A stretch of 12,691 bases of DNA, taken from the NCBI GenBank assembly GCA_046724665.1, contig JBKOWZ010000070.1, positions 1 through 12,691 on the forward strand, given 5' to 3'. Source of the stretch: Actinocrinis sp046724665. Its GTDB lineage: Bacteria; Actinomycetota; Actinomycetes; Streptomycetales; Catenulisporaceae. Shown piece after piece: positions 7,264 through 12,691 of the stretch. Under the pieces are notes generated by a model. That model saw only the letters and a list, made by a program, of their open reading frames with translations, had not been told where the DNA came from and ran no database searches. Both the position numbers and the translations under genes were made by a program. Every line of letters starts with the position of its first letter. The stretch's first letter is position 1.

Positions 7264-8261
7264 AGCAGGAAACCGCCGGGGAAGGGGTCGGTGGGGTCGA
7301 GCAGATATTGTGCCGTCCCGGTGATCCACGCTCGTCCGGTGACCGTCGGCACGACGGCGGGCAGGGTCCCGACCTCGGCGGTGTCGATCAGCCGGCCGGT
7401 GAAGGTGCTGCCGATCAGCGACTCGTTGACGAAGTCCTGATGCAGCCCGAGCTCTCCGCGCGCGTGCAGCTGCGCCATGCGGGCGGCGGTGCCGGTGCCG
7501 CACGGCGAGCGGTCGAACCAGCCGGGGTGGATCGCCATCGCGTGCCGGGAGTGCTGTGCGCTCGCGCCGGGGGCGAGCAGGTGCACGTGGTGGCAGCCGG
7601 TGATCGTCGGATCGGTCGGGTGCACCGGCGGCTGCTCGTCGTTGATGGCCCGCATCAGCGACAGCCCCGCGGCGAGGATCTCGTTCTTCGCGGCGCGGTC
7701 GAAGGGCAGGCCGAACTGGTCGAGCGGCAGGATCGCGTAGAAGTTGCCGCCGTATGCGAGGTCGTAGGTGACGGTACGGCCGTCCGGCAGCAGGGCCTTG
7801 AGATCCAGTCCGACCGCGAACGAGGGCACCATGTGCAGCCGTACCGAGACCGCCGCGCCGTCGCGCACCGCCACCTCCGCGGTGACCGGGCCGGCCGGCG
7901 TGTCGAGCCGGATCGTGGTGACCGGCTCGGTCACCGGCACCATCCCGGTCTCGACCAGGACCGTCGCCACGCCGATGGTGCCGTGGCCGCACATCGGCAG
8001 GCAGCCGGAGACCTCGATGAACAGCACGCCGTAGTCGGCGTCGGGGCGGGTCGGCGGTTGCAGGATCGCACCGCTCATCGCCGCGTGGCCGCGCGGCTCG
8101 TACATCAGCAGGGTACGCAGATCGTCCATGTGCTCGATGAAGTGCGTACGCCGCTCGGACATGGTCGCGCCGGTGATCACGCCGACGCCGCCGGTGATCA
8201 CCCGCGTGGGCATGCCCTCGGTGTGCGAGTCCACCGCGTGCAGGACCAGTTTGCTGCGCAT
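7260..8261 (-). CDS. 4-hydroxyproline 2-epimerase (proline racemase family)
   Basis: This is a 333-residue cytosolic enzyme that interconverts trans-4-hydroxy-L-proline and cis-4-hydroxy-D-proline, the first step of hydroxyproline breakdown. The family opening DSHTEG (11-16) is present. Both catalytic cysteines are present: Cys91 in MCGHGTIG and Cys254 in DRSPCGTGT. The two-cysteine set argues for a racemase/epimerase rather than trans-3-hydroxyproline dehydratase, in which the first Cys is Ser and/or the second is Thr. The Asn in YGGNFYAI (170-177), together with the operon, favours hydroxyproline over proline as substrate. ATG 8261 has AAAGGA about 7 nt upstream. The gene lies 52 nt after the deaminase gene and overlaps the regulator by 4 nt. 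Homologues are called lhpA (Pseudomonas) or hypRE (Sinorhizobium). Proline racemase is the alternative, which the neighbouring genes make less likely. Confidence 0.92.
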   Translation of the reverse strand: MRSKLVLHAVDSHTEGMPTRVITGGVGVITGATMSERRTHFIEHMDDLRTLLMYEPRGHAAMSGAILQPPTRPDADYGVLFIEVSGCLPMCGHGTIGVATVLVETGMVPVTEPVTTIRLDTPAGPVTAEVAVRDGAAVSVRLHMVPSFAVGLDLKALLPDGRTVTYDLAYGGNFYAILPLDQFGLPFDRAAKNEILAAGLSLMRAINDEQPPVHPTDPTITGCHHVHLLAPGASAQHSRHAMAIHPGWFDRSPCGTGTAARMAQLHARGELGLHQDFVNESLIGSTFTGRLIDTAEVGTLPAVVPTVTGRAWITGTAQYLLDPTDPFPGGFLL

Positions 8262-8313
8262 GTCAGCGTCCTTTCGCTCGCTTCCGTGTTCCTCGCGCCT
8301 TCGCTGAGCGCGG

Positions 8314-9213
8314 TCAGCGTAGCCCCGCGGCCAGCGCCTTCTCGGTGGCCGCGCGCACCGCTGCCTCCTGCTCGGGCGCGAGCGGCAGGCGCGGCGGACG
8401 GCACGGCCCGCCGCGGCGCCCGGCCAGGTCCATCGACAGCTTGATCGCCTGGACGAACTCGGTCCGCGAATCCCAGCGCAGCAGGGGATGCAGCTGCCGG
8501 TACAGCGACAGCGCGTCCGCCGGGTCGCCGCCGGTCGCGGCGCGGAAGAGCTGCACGGTCGAGCGCGGCAGGGCGTTGGGATACCCGGCGACCCAGCCCT
8601 TCGCCCCGGCGATCGCGAGCTCCAGCAGCACGTCGTCCGCGCCGGCCAGCAGGTCGAGCTCGGGCGCCAGCTCAGCGATCTGATACGCGCGCCGCACGTC
8701 GCCGCTGAACTCCTTGACCGCGTGGATGAGCCCGTCCGCGTGCAGCGAGGCCAGCAACTCAGGGGTCAGATCCACCTTCGTGTCGTGCGGGTTGTTGTAG
8801 GCGATGATCGGCAGGCCGACCTCGGCGACGGCCGCGTAATGCTCGCGGACCGCACGCTCGTCGGCGCGGTAGGCGTTGGGCGGCAGCAGCATCACCGCCT
8901 GCGCCCCGACCTCGGCAGCGTACTGCGCGCACCGCCGCGACTCGGCGCTGCCGTACGCGCCGACGCCCGGGATCACCCGGTCGGGGCCGACCGCCGAGAC
9001 GGCGACGTCGATCACGGTCGCGCGTTCCTCGGCGGTCAGCGTCTGGTACTCGCCGAGCGAGCCGTTGGGCACGACGGCGTCGCAGCCCTCGTCGATCAGC
9101 CAGGCGCAGTGCGCCGCGTAGGCGTCGTAGTCGATGGTCAGATCGTCGCGCAGGGGTAGCGCGGTCGCGACGAGGACGCCGTGCCAGGGGCGCCGCATAT
9201 CAGAACTATTCAC
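8314..9213 (-). CDS. DapA-family deaminase, probable pyrroline-4-hydroxy-2-carboxylate deaminase
   Basis: This is a 299-residue TIM-barrel protein of the dihydrodipicolinate synthase/N-acetylneuraminate lyase family. The family motif NGSLGEYQTLT (50-60) is present, with the catalytic Tyr139 in IIAYNNP and the Schiff-base Lys167 in AVKEFSG. Alone, these motifs do not give the substrate. Its place between the D-hydroxyproline dehydrogenase and the hydroxyproline epimerase genes points to the deaminase that turns pyrroline-4-hydroxy-2-carboxylate into alpha-ketoglutarate semialdehyde (lhpC/hypD in other bacteria). The C-terminal GRRGGPCRPPRLPL segment is the usual capping region before the last helix. 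The start is uncertain among GTG 9216, GTG 9213 and ATG 9198. I chose GTG 9213 because it forms a GTGA overlap with the upstream stop, as at three other junctions in this window, but the ribosome site is weak for all three. Confidence 0.9.
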   Translation of the reverse strand: MNSSDMRRPWHGVLVATALPLRDDLTIDYDAYAAHCAWLIDEGCDAVVPNGSLGEYQTLTAEERATVIDVAVSAVGPDRVIPGVGAYGSAESRRCAQYAAEVGAQAVMLLPPNAYRADERAVREHYAAVAEVGLPIIAYNNPHDTKVDLTPELLASLHADGLIHAVKEFSGDVRRAYQIAELAPELDLLAGADDVLLELAIAGAKGWVAGYPNALPRSTVQLFRAATGGDPADALSLYRQLHPLLRWDSRTEFVQAIKLSMDLAGRRGGPCRPPRLPLAPEQEAAVRAATEKALAAGLR

Positions 9214-10661
9214 CACTGTTCACCGGTTCCCTTGTCATTCTCATCCTCCGTGCCGCTTGATCGGGCCAGGACACCGAGTGGCACCGGCCGGGCGAACGGG
9301 ATGCGCGGCACGGCGGCCGGGCATCCGGCGACCGCCGCGACGCCGGGCGTGCACACGCGGCCCTGACACCAGCCCATGCCGGCGCGAGTCAGCAGTTTGA
9401 CGGTGCGCAGGTCGCTCGCCCCGAACTCCCGCACCGCGGCGCGCACCGAGCCGGCGGTGACCTCCTCGCACCGGCACACGATCGTCGTGTCGGCGAGCGT
9501 GTCGAGCGCGGACGCGGGGGGCGGATAGACCCGGTCGAGCGCCGCGAAGAAGTCCCGCAGGCGGCCGCGGTCGCGTGCCAGCCGCGCCGATCCGCTCACG
9601 TCCTGCCGCCGTCCGAGCAGCGCCGCGGCGATCGAGCGTCCGGCGATCTCGCCCTCGATCAGGGCGAGTGCCGCGCCGCCGATCCCGGTCGTCTCTCCGG
9701 CCGCCCAGAGTCCTGCCACGTCGGTGCGCTGCTCGTCGTCAACCCATGCCGCCGGACGGTCGTCACCGGTCACGCGCGCGCCGAGCGCCGAGGCCAGTTC
9801 GAGGTGCGGGAGCAGTCCGTGCCCGATGGCCAGGCTGTCGCACGGGATCCGCCGCTCAGTGCCCTGACGCAGCTGTCCGTGCCGGTCCAGCGCGGCGACG
9901 GTGACGGCCTCGACGCGCGCGGTGCCGTGCGCGGCCAGAACCGTGTGCCCGTAACGGATCGGTACGCGATACCGGGCCAGCCTCGCCGCGTATCCGGCGG
10001 CCTCGGCGAGCTTGTCGGGATGCGCGGCCAGCATCGGCGCGAGCTGTCTCAGGCCCCGCGGATCGGCGGACTCGATCAGCGCACTGACCCGAGCACCGGC
10101 CTGCGCGAGCCCCGCGGCCACCGGGAGCAGCAGCGGACCCGTCCCGGCGACCACCACGGTGCGGCCGGGCAGCACGAGCGTCCCCTTGAGCATCGCCTGC
10201 GCGGCGCCCGCGGTGATCACGCCGGGTAGCGTCCAGCCGGGGAACGGCAGGACCTTCTCGTAGGCTCCGGTCGCGAGCAGCAGAGCGCCTGCGTGCACTG
10301 ACACGTGGCCGTCCCGTTCGGGGGCGAGCGCGTGCACCTCGAAGCCGCTGTCCGAGTGCTGCGCGAACCAGACCTGGTGCCGCGCCAGGTGACGGATCCG
10401 GTGCGCCGCGACGTGGGCGTCGAAGCGGCGGCGCAGTGACAGCCAGGTGCGCCAGTCGTGGTGCAGGGCCTGCGGTCGCCGGGCTCGCAGCCGAGGCGAC
10501 GGCTGCCGGTAGAACTGCCCGCCGATCTGCGCGCCGGCGTCGATGAGCGTCACCGGGACGCCCGCGTCCGCCGCGGTCAGCGCGCCGGCGAGCCCGGCGG
10601 GGCCGGCGCCGACGACGACCAGGCCCCGCGCTGCGCGGGCTGAATCAAAGGTCGTGGGCAT
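9210..10661 (-). CDS. D-hydroxyproline dehydrogenase alpha subunit-like FAD/NAD(P) oxidoreductase
   Basis: This is a 483-residue flavoprotein. The N-terminal FAD-binding Rossmann motif is VVVGAGPAG (15-23), and ATGAYE (130-135) is the second FAD contact. A second dinucleotide fold begins at VVVAGTGP (169-176). Near the C-terminus is a BFD-like [2Fe-2S] site with Cys396 and Cys398 (VCRCEE), Cys432 and Cys437 (CQGRVC), spaced C-x-C-x33-C-x4-C. This layout matches the large subunit of heterotrimeric opine/octopine and hydroxyproline dehydrogenases. With the DAO-type protein and the small ferredoxin-like protein encoded just upstream, it should form the complex that oxidises cis-4-hydroxy-D-proline and passes electrons on to the respiratory chain. 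ATG 10661 has AGGAGG 12 nt upstream, and the gene starts 17 nt inside the ferredoxin gene. The last 30 residues (after the LGVLARSSG segment) are polar and probably disordered. Sarcosine oxidase alpha-like or opine oxidase subunits are the alternatives; the operon decides. Confidence 0.9.
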   Translation of the reverse strand: MPTTFDSARAARGLVVVGAGPAGLAGALTAADAGVPVTLIDAGAQIGGQFYRQPSPRLRARRPQALHHDWRTWLSLRRRFDAHVAAHRIRHLARHQVWFAQHSDSGFEVHALAPERDGHVSVHAGALLLATGAYEKVLPFPGWTLPGVITAGAAQAMLKGTLVLPGRTVVVAGTGPLLLPVAAGLAQAGARVSALIESADPRGLRQLAPMLAAHPDKLAEAAGYAARLARYRVPIRYGHTVLAAHGTARVEAVTVAALDRHGQLRQGTERRIPCDSLAIGHGLLPHLELASALGARVTGDDRPAAWVDDEQRTDVAGLWAAGETTGIGGAALALIEGEIAGRSIAAALLGRRQDVSGSARLARDRGRLRDFFAALDRVYPPPASALDTLADTTIVCRCEEVTAGSVRAAVREFGASDLRTVKLLTRAGMGWCQGRVCTPGVAAVAGCPAAVPRIPFARPVPLGVLARSSGTEDENDKGTGEQW

Positions 10662-10968
10662 CGTGGCCCGTTCCCTCCTGGGTACGCACGACGTCGCCGG
10701 GACGCGCCTCGGTCAGGCAGGCGCGCTGGTTCGGCCGTCCGTTGACGGTGACCAGGCAGTCGAAACAGACCCCGATGCCGCAGAACACCCCGCGCGGCCT
10801 GCCGCCGTCACGCGTGTAGCGCCACGAGACGATCCCGTCCCGCCACAGGGCCGCGGCGATCGTGTGGCCCGGCAGCGCGCGCAGCTCCCGGTCGTCGATC
10901 CGCAGCGTGAATCCGGCCTCCGGCCGCGCCGAGACCAGGCTCTGCGGGGTACGGCGTCGAATCAGCAT
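10645..10968 (-). CDS. Small [2Fe-2S] protein, gamma subunit of the dehydrogenase
   Basis: This is a 107-residue ferredoxin-like protein of the Fer2_4 type. Four cysteines (Cys63, Cys68, Cys71 and Cys84) in C-x4-C-x2-C-x12-C spacing hold a plant-type [2Fe-2S] cluster. The preceding ITIAAALWRDG-like segment (37-45 here reads IAAALWRDG) and the RYTRDGGRPRGVFCGIGVC stretch are typical of the small subunits of opine, sarcosine and hydroxyproline dehydrogenases. It should carry electrons between the two flavin subunits. ATG 10968 has GGAGG 4 nt upstream and overlaps the end of the DAO-type gene by 7 nt (ATGCTGA). A longer open frame runs upstream within that gene, but it is a shadow. The stop lies 17 nt inside the alpha gene, so all three subunit genes are translationally linked. 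Confidence 0.93.
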   Translation of the reverse strand: MLIRRRTPQSLVSARPEAGFTLRIDDRELRALPGHTIAAALWRDGIVSWRYTRDGGRPRGVFCGIGVCFDCLVTVNGRPNQRACLTEARPGDVVRTQEGTGHDAHDL

Positions 10969-12134
10969 GCTTCCTCCATCGGGGTTGCGAAGCGCTCGGG
11001 CCGGAACGCGGCCGTGCCGATCCCCGGCGGCAGCCCGAGCAGCGAACGGACGATCAGGTGGCCGGTCGCGGGGGCGAGGCCGATCCCGGCGCCCTCGTGG
11101 CCGCAGGCGTGGAAGAGCCCTGGCACGCGCGGATCCGGCCCGACGGCCGGCAGATGGTCGGGCAGGTACGGCCGGAAGCCCACGTATGTGCGAATCGCGT
11201 CCACCCGCGCGAGCAGCGGGAACAGCGCGATCGCCTGCTCGGCGAGGCGCCGCAGCACCGGCAGCCGGATGCCGCGGTCGAAGCCCACGCGCTCGCGGCT
11301 GGCCCCGATGAGTACGGGCCCTGACGCCGTACCCTCCACCACCGCGGAGGTCTGCAACGCCGCCGAGTCGCTCGCCACGTCCGCGACGTAGTCCGCCGCG
11401 TACACCTTGTGCCGGATCAGCGGCGGCAGCGGCTCGGTGACGAGGATGAACCCGCGCCGAGGCTGCACCGGCAGCGTCACCCCGGCGAGCCCGGCCACCT
11501 CGCCGCCCCACACGCCCGCGGCGTTGACCACGGCCGCCGTGTGGATCTCGCCGCCGCTGGTCACCACCGTGCGGACGGCGCCGTCCGGCGCGCGCCGGAT
11601 CCCGGTGACGGTCTCACCGATGCGCAGCCCGGCACCGGCGCGCCGTGCCGCCGCGATCAGCTGCGCCGCGGCGAGCGCGGGCTGTACCTGCGCGTCCTGC
11701 GGATAGAACACGCCGCCGGCCAGCCCCGGGGCGAGGTGCGGCTCCAGGTCGTCCAACTCGTCGGCCGCGACCAGACGCGCCTCGACGCCGTCGTGGCGCT
11801 GCCGCTCGGCGAGCGCGGTCAGCGCGTCGAGGCCCGCCGCGTCCGCCGCGACGACCAGCCCGCCCTTGAGCTCGAACTCGATCGAGCGGCCGAACGGCTC
11901 GGCCGACAGCTCCCGCCACAGCCGCGCGGACAGCAGCGCGAGTTCGAGTTCCGGCCCCGGTGCCTTGTCCGACAGCAGGAGGTTGCCCTCGCCGGCGCCG
12001 GTGGTCCCGCCCGCGACCGGTCCGCGGTCCACCACCACGGCGTCGAGCCCGGCGCCCGCCGCATAGTAGGCGCAGGCCGCGCCGACGATGCCGCCGCCGA
12101 TGATCACGACGTCGCAGACCGAGTCCCGGGTCAC
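10962..12134 (-). CDS. D-hydroxyproline dehydrogenase beta subunit-like DAO-family FAD enzyme
   Basis: This is a 390-residue flavoprotein of the D-amino-acid oxidase/DadA superfamily (PF01266). The FAD Rossmann motif VVIIGGGIVGAACA (9-22) opens the protein, followed by VVVDRG and the TTGAGEGNLLLSDK segment seen in hydroxyproline dehydrogenase beta subunits. The C-terminal GHEGAGIGLAPATG segment closes the FAD site. It should hold the substrate-oxidising site for cis-4-hydroxy-D-proline and work with the ferredoxin-like and alpha subunits encoded after it. It is the first gene of the six-gene operon. The GTG at 12134 has no recognisable ribosome site upstream, while a CATTGT hexamer ends just 6 nt before it, so the mRNA may be leaderless. 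A palindrome overlaps this promoter. Glycine oxidase or sarcosine oxidase-type activity is the alternative if only the single protein is considered. Confidence 0.92.
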   Translation of the reverse strand: MTRDSVCDVVIIGGGIVGAACAYYAAGAGLDAVVVDRGPVAGGTTGAGEGNLLLSDKAPGPELELALLSARLWRELSAEPFGRSIEFELKGGLVVAADAAGLDALTALAERQRHDGVEARLVAADELDDLEPHLAPGLAGGVFYPQDAQVQPALAAAQLIAAARRAGAGLRIGETVTGIRRAPDGAVRTVVTSGGEIHTAAVVNAAGVWGGEVAGLAGVTLPVQPRRGFILVTEPLPPLIRHKVYAADYVADVASDSAALQTSAVVEGTASGPVLIGASRERVGFDRGIRLPVLRRLAEQAIALFPLLARVDAIRTYVGFRPYLPDHLPAVGPDPRVPGLFHACGHEGAGIGLAPATGHLIVRSLLGLPPGIGTAAFRPERFATPMEEAC

Positions 12135-12140
12135 GCCAGT

Positions 12141-12146
12141 ACAATG
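12141..12146 (-). promoter_or_regulatory. Possible -10 box giving a leaderless transcript of the hydroxyproline operon
   Basis: The minus strand reads CATTGT here, one mismatch from the TANNNT pattern. Its end is 6 nt from GTG 12134, so transcription would begin at or beside the start codon. No Shine-Dalgarno site is present, which agrees. The -35 region (12164-12169, TGGCGC) is poor, as expected if an activator or a weak regulated promoter is involved. Confidence 0.35.
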
Positions 12147-12156
12147 TCACATGACA
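12145..12156. promoter_or_regulatory. TGTCA-N2-TGACA palindrome, candidate GntR operator
   Basis: A 5-bp inverted repeat, TGTCA CA TGACA, lies 11-22 bp ahead of the first operon gene and overlaps the proposed -10 box. FCD-type GntR proteins often bind short palindromes of this size. The operon encodes such a protein as its last gene, so autoregulated repression is the simplest reading. The link to that protein is inference. Confidence 0.45.
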
Positions 12157-12173
12157 CTGCCTCGCGCCACCGC
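12148..12173. repeat. Two degenerate 13-bp units related to the 12317-12394 array
   Basis: Two adjacent 13-mers (12148-12160 CACATGACACTGC and 12161-12173 CTCGCGCCACCGC) match the consensus of the downstream array at about 10 and 11 of 13 positions. The first overlaps the right half of the operator palindrome. At this base composition chance similarity cannot be excluded. Confidence 0.35.
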
Positions 12174-12316
12174 CGGGGCGACGATCCGCGTTTGGTCGCG
12201 GTTAGGCCTGAGGCGAAGTTCTGTTCCTTATGCTCGGACATGATCGTGCCGAGGCGTATCGGGTCACGTGGCGCCGTTGGTGCGGCAGGGGGCATCGACG
12301 TCGCCTGCCCGGCGCC

Positions 12317-12394
12317 CTCGTGCCACTGTCTCGTGTCACCGCCTTATGTCATTGCCTTATGTCACCGCTTCGTGTCACGGCGTCGTGCCGCTGC
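12317..12394. repeat. Six tandem 13-bp direct repeats (iteron-like)
   Basis: Six contiguous 13-bp units start at 12317, 12330, 12343, 12356, 12369 and 12382. Unit 4 is CTTATGTCACCGC and unit 2 is CTCGTGTCACCGC. The consensus is about CTYRTGYCACYGC (Y = C or T, R = A or G), with 9-13 matches per unit. Units 2 to 5 contain TGTCA, the same half-site as the palindrome at 12145-12156. The array lies between the divergent hydroxyproline operon and the exonuclease/polymerase gene, ending 36 bp before the GTG of the latter. It may bind a regulator or be a slippage product. Outside these sites, the rest of the 12135-12430 gap shows nothing that I can name. Confidence 0.75.
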
Positions 12395-12430
12395 GCCGTC
12401 GTTGTCGGTGCCCGGCGCGATGATGGGACC

Positions 12431-12691
12431 GTGCGCATCGCGCTTACCATCGACCCGGTCGAGCCCGGCGATCCGAGCCTGTCCGGTTGGGTCCGGGTCT
12501 TGACGGACGAGGGCGTGCCCGAGCGGCCGCCGCACCGGGCGCCGGACCTGGCAGCGGTCGTTGCGGAGCGTGAGCGCGCCGCCGCGCCGCGATGGGTGTG
12601 GGCCGCCACCGAGACGGACTACCCTCGGCTGCTGCGCGCCGGGGTGCGGGTCGAGCGCTGCCACGACGTCACGCTCACCGAGGGGGTGCTG
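12431..12691 (+). CDS. Bifunctional 3'-5' exonuclease/DNA polymerase (5' part, cut by window edge)
   Basis: This is an open frame of 87 codons that runs off the window. It reads VRIALTIDP, then a variable stretch, then APDLAAVVAERE (37-48), PRWVWAAT (53-60), YPRLLRAGVRVERCHD (64-79) and LTEGVL. The segment WVW-x-(S/T)-T, YPRLL and AGVRVERC(Y/H)D is the N-terminal hallmark of the actinomycete proteins annotated as bifunctional 3'-5' exonuclease/DNA polymerase (family A polymerase relatives of about 550-600 residues). The catalytic parts lie beyond the edge, so activity cannot be judged. GTG 12431 is chosen because it begins the conserved region; the two ATGs at 12420 and 12423 are out of frame, and only a weak GGGA precedes the start. 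It is divergent from the hydroxyproline operon and may be influenced by the repeats just upstream. Confidence 0.75.
   Translation, partial: MRIALTIDPVEPGDPSLSGWVRVLTDEGVPERPPHRAPDLAAVVAERERAAAPRWVWAATETDYPRLLRAGVRVERCHDVTLTEGVL

Noticed and set aside
7264..7992. A long N-terminal extension of the GntR regulator
   Set aside because: It overlaps the epimerase gene in a shadow frame; the GntR winged-helix protein has normal length from GTG 7263.
12229..12234. A plus-strand TATGCT hexamer as a promoter for the exonuclease/polymerase gene
   Set aside because: No matching -35 element at a suitable distance, and it lies about 200 bp upstream of the start.

Overview
The window is about 70% G+C. It has GTG starts, four start/stop overlaps of the form GTGA and families typical of actinomycetes: a DUF574-type SAM methyltransferase, TNT domains, a FadR-type GntR regulator and a bifunctional exonuclease/polymerase. 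It most likely comes from the chromosome of a Streptomyces-like or Catenulispora-like actinomycete. I cannot place the genus. No tRNA, rRNA, CRISPR array or insertion sequence is visible.

Layout. (1) 159-1295 (+): a secreted protein of DUF3103 type, facing (2) 1393-2235 (-), a SAM-dependent methyltransferase of the PF04672 group. A strong shared hairpin at 1320-1363 lies between these convergent genes. (3) 6458 down to 2378 (-): three tightly coupled genes. They are a cytosolic TNT-domain (NAD glycohydrolase-type) protein, a paralogue whose TNT active site is degenerate and is flanked by two copies of a small YERG-motif domain, and an SNF2-type helicase. Both junctions are 4-bp GTGA overlaps. 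(4) 12134 down to 6562 (-): a six-gene hydroxyproline catabolism operon. It encodes the beta, gamma and alpha subunits of a heterotrimeric D-hydroxyproline dehydrogenase, a DapA-fold deaminase, a 4-hydroxyproline 2-epimerase and a GntR/FCD regulator. (5) 12135-12430: an intergenic region with a probable leaderless promoter, an overlapping TGTCA-N2-TGACA operator and six tandem 13-bp repeats. (6) 12431 to the window edge (+): the start of a bifunctional 3'-5' exonuclease/DNA polymerase gene.

How the genes work together. In region 4, the epimerase turns trans-4-hydroxy-L-proline into cis-4-hydroxy-D-proline. The flavin/iron-sulfur dehydrogenase oxidises this to pyrroline-4-hydroxy-2-carboxylate, and the deaminase makes alpha-ketoglutarate semialdehyde. 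The last enzyme, a semialdehyde dehydrogenase, is not in the window. The GntR protein is the obvious local regulator.

Region 3 is the most novel part. A predicted NAD-degrading enzyme without any secretion signal is translationally coupled to a catalytically broken copy of itself and to a helicase. This fits either an orphan toxin/immunity pair or a candidate intracellular (for example anti-phage) system with an NAD-depleting effector. That reading is inference and needs comparative genomics and experiments.
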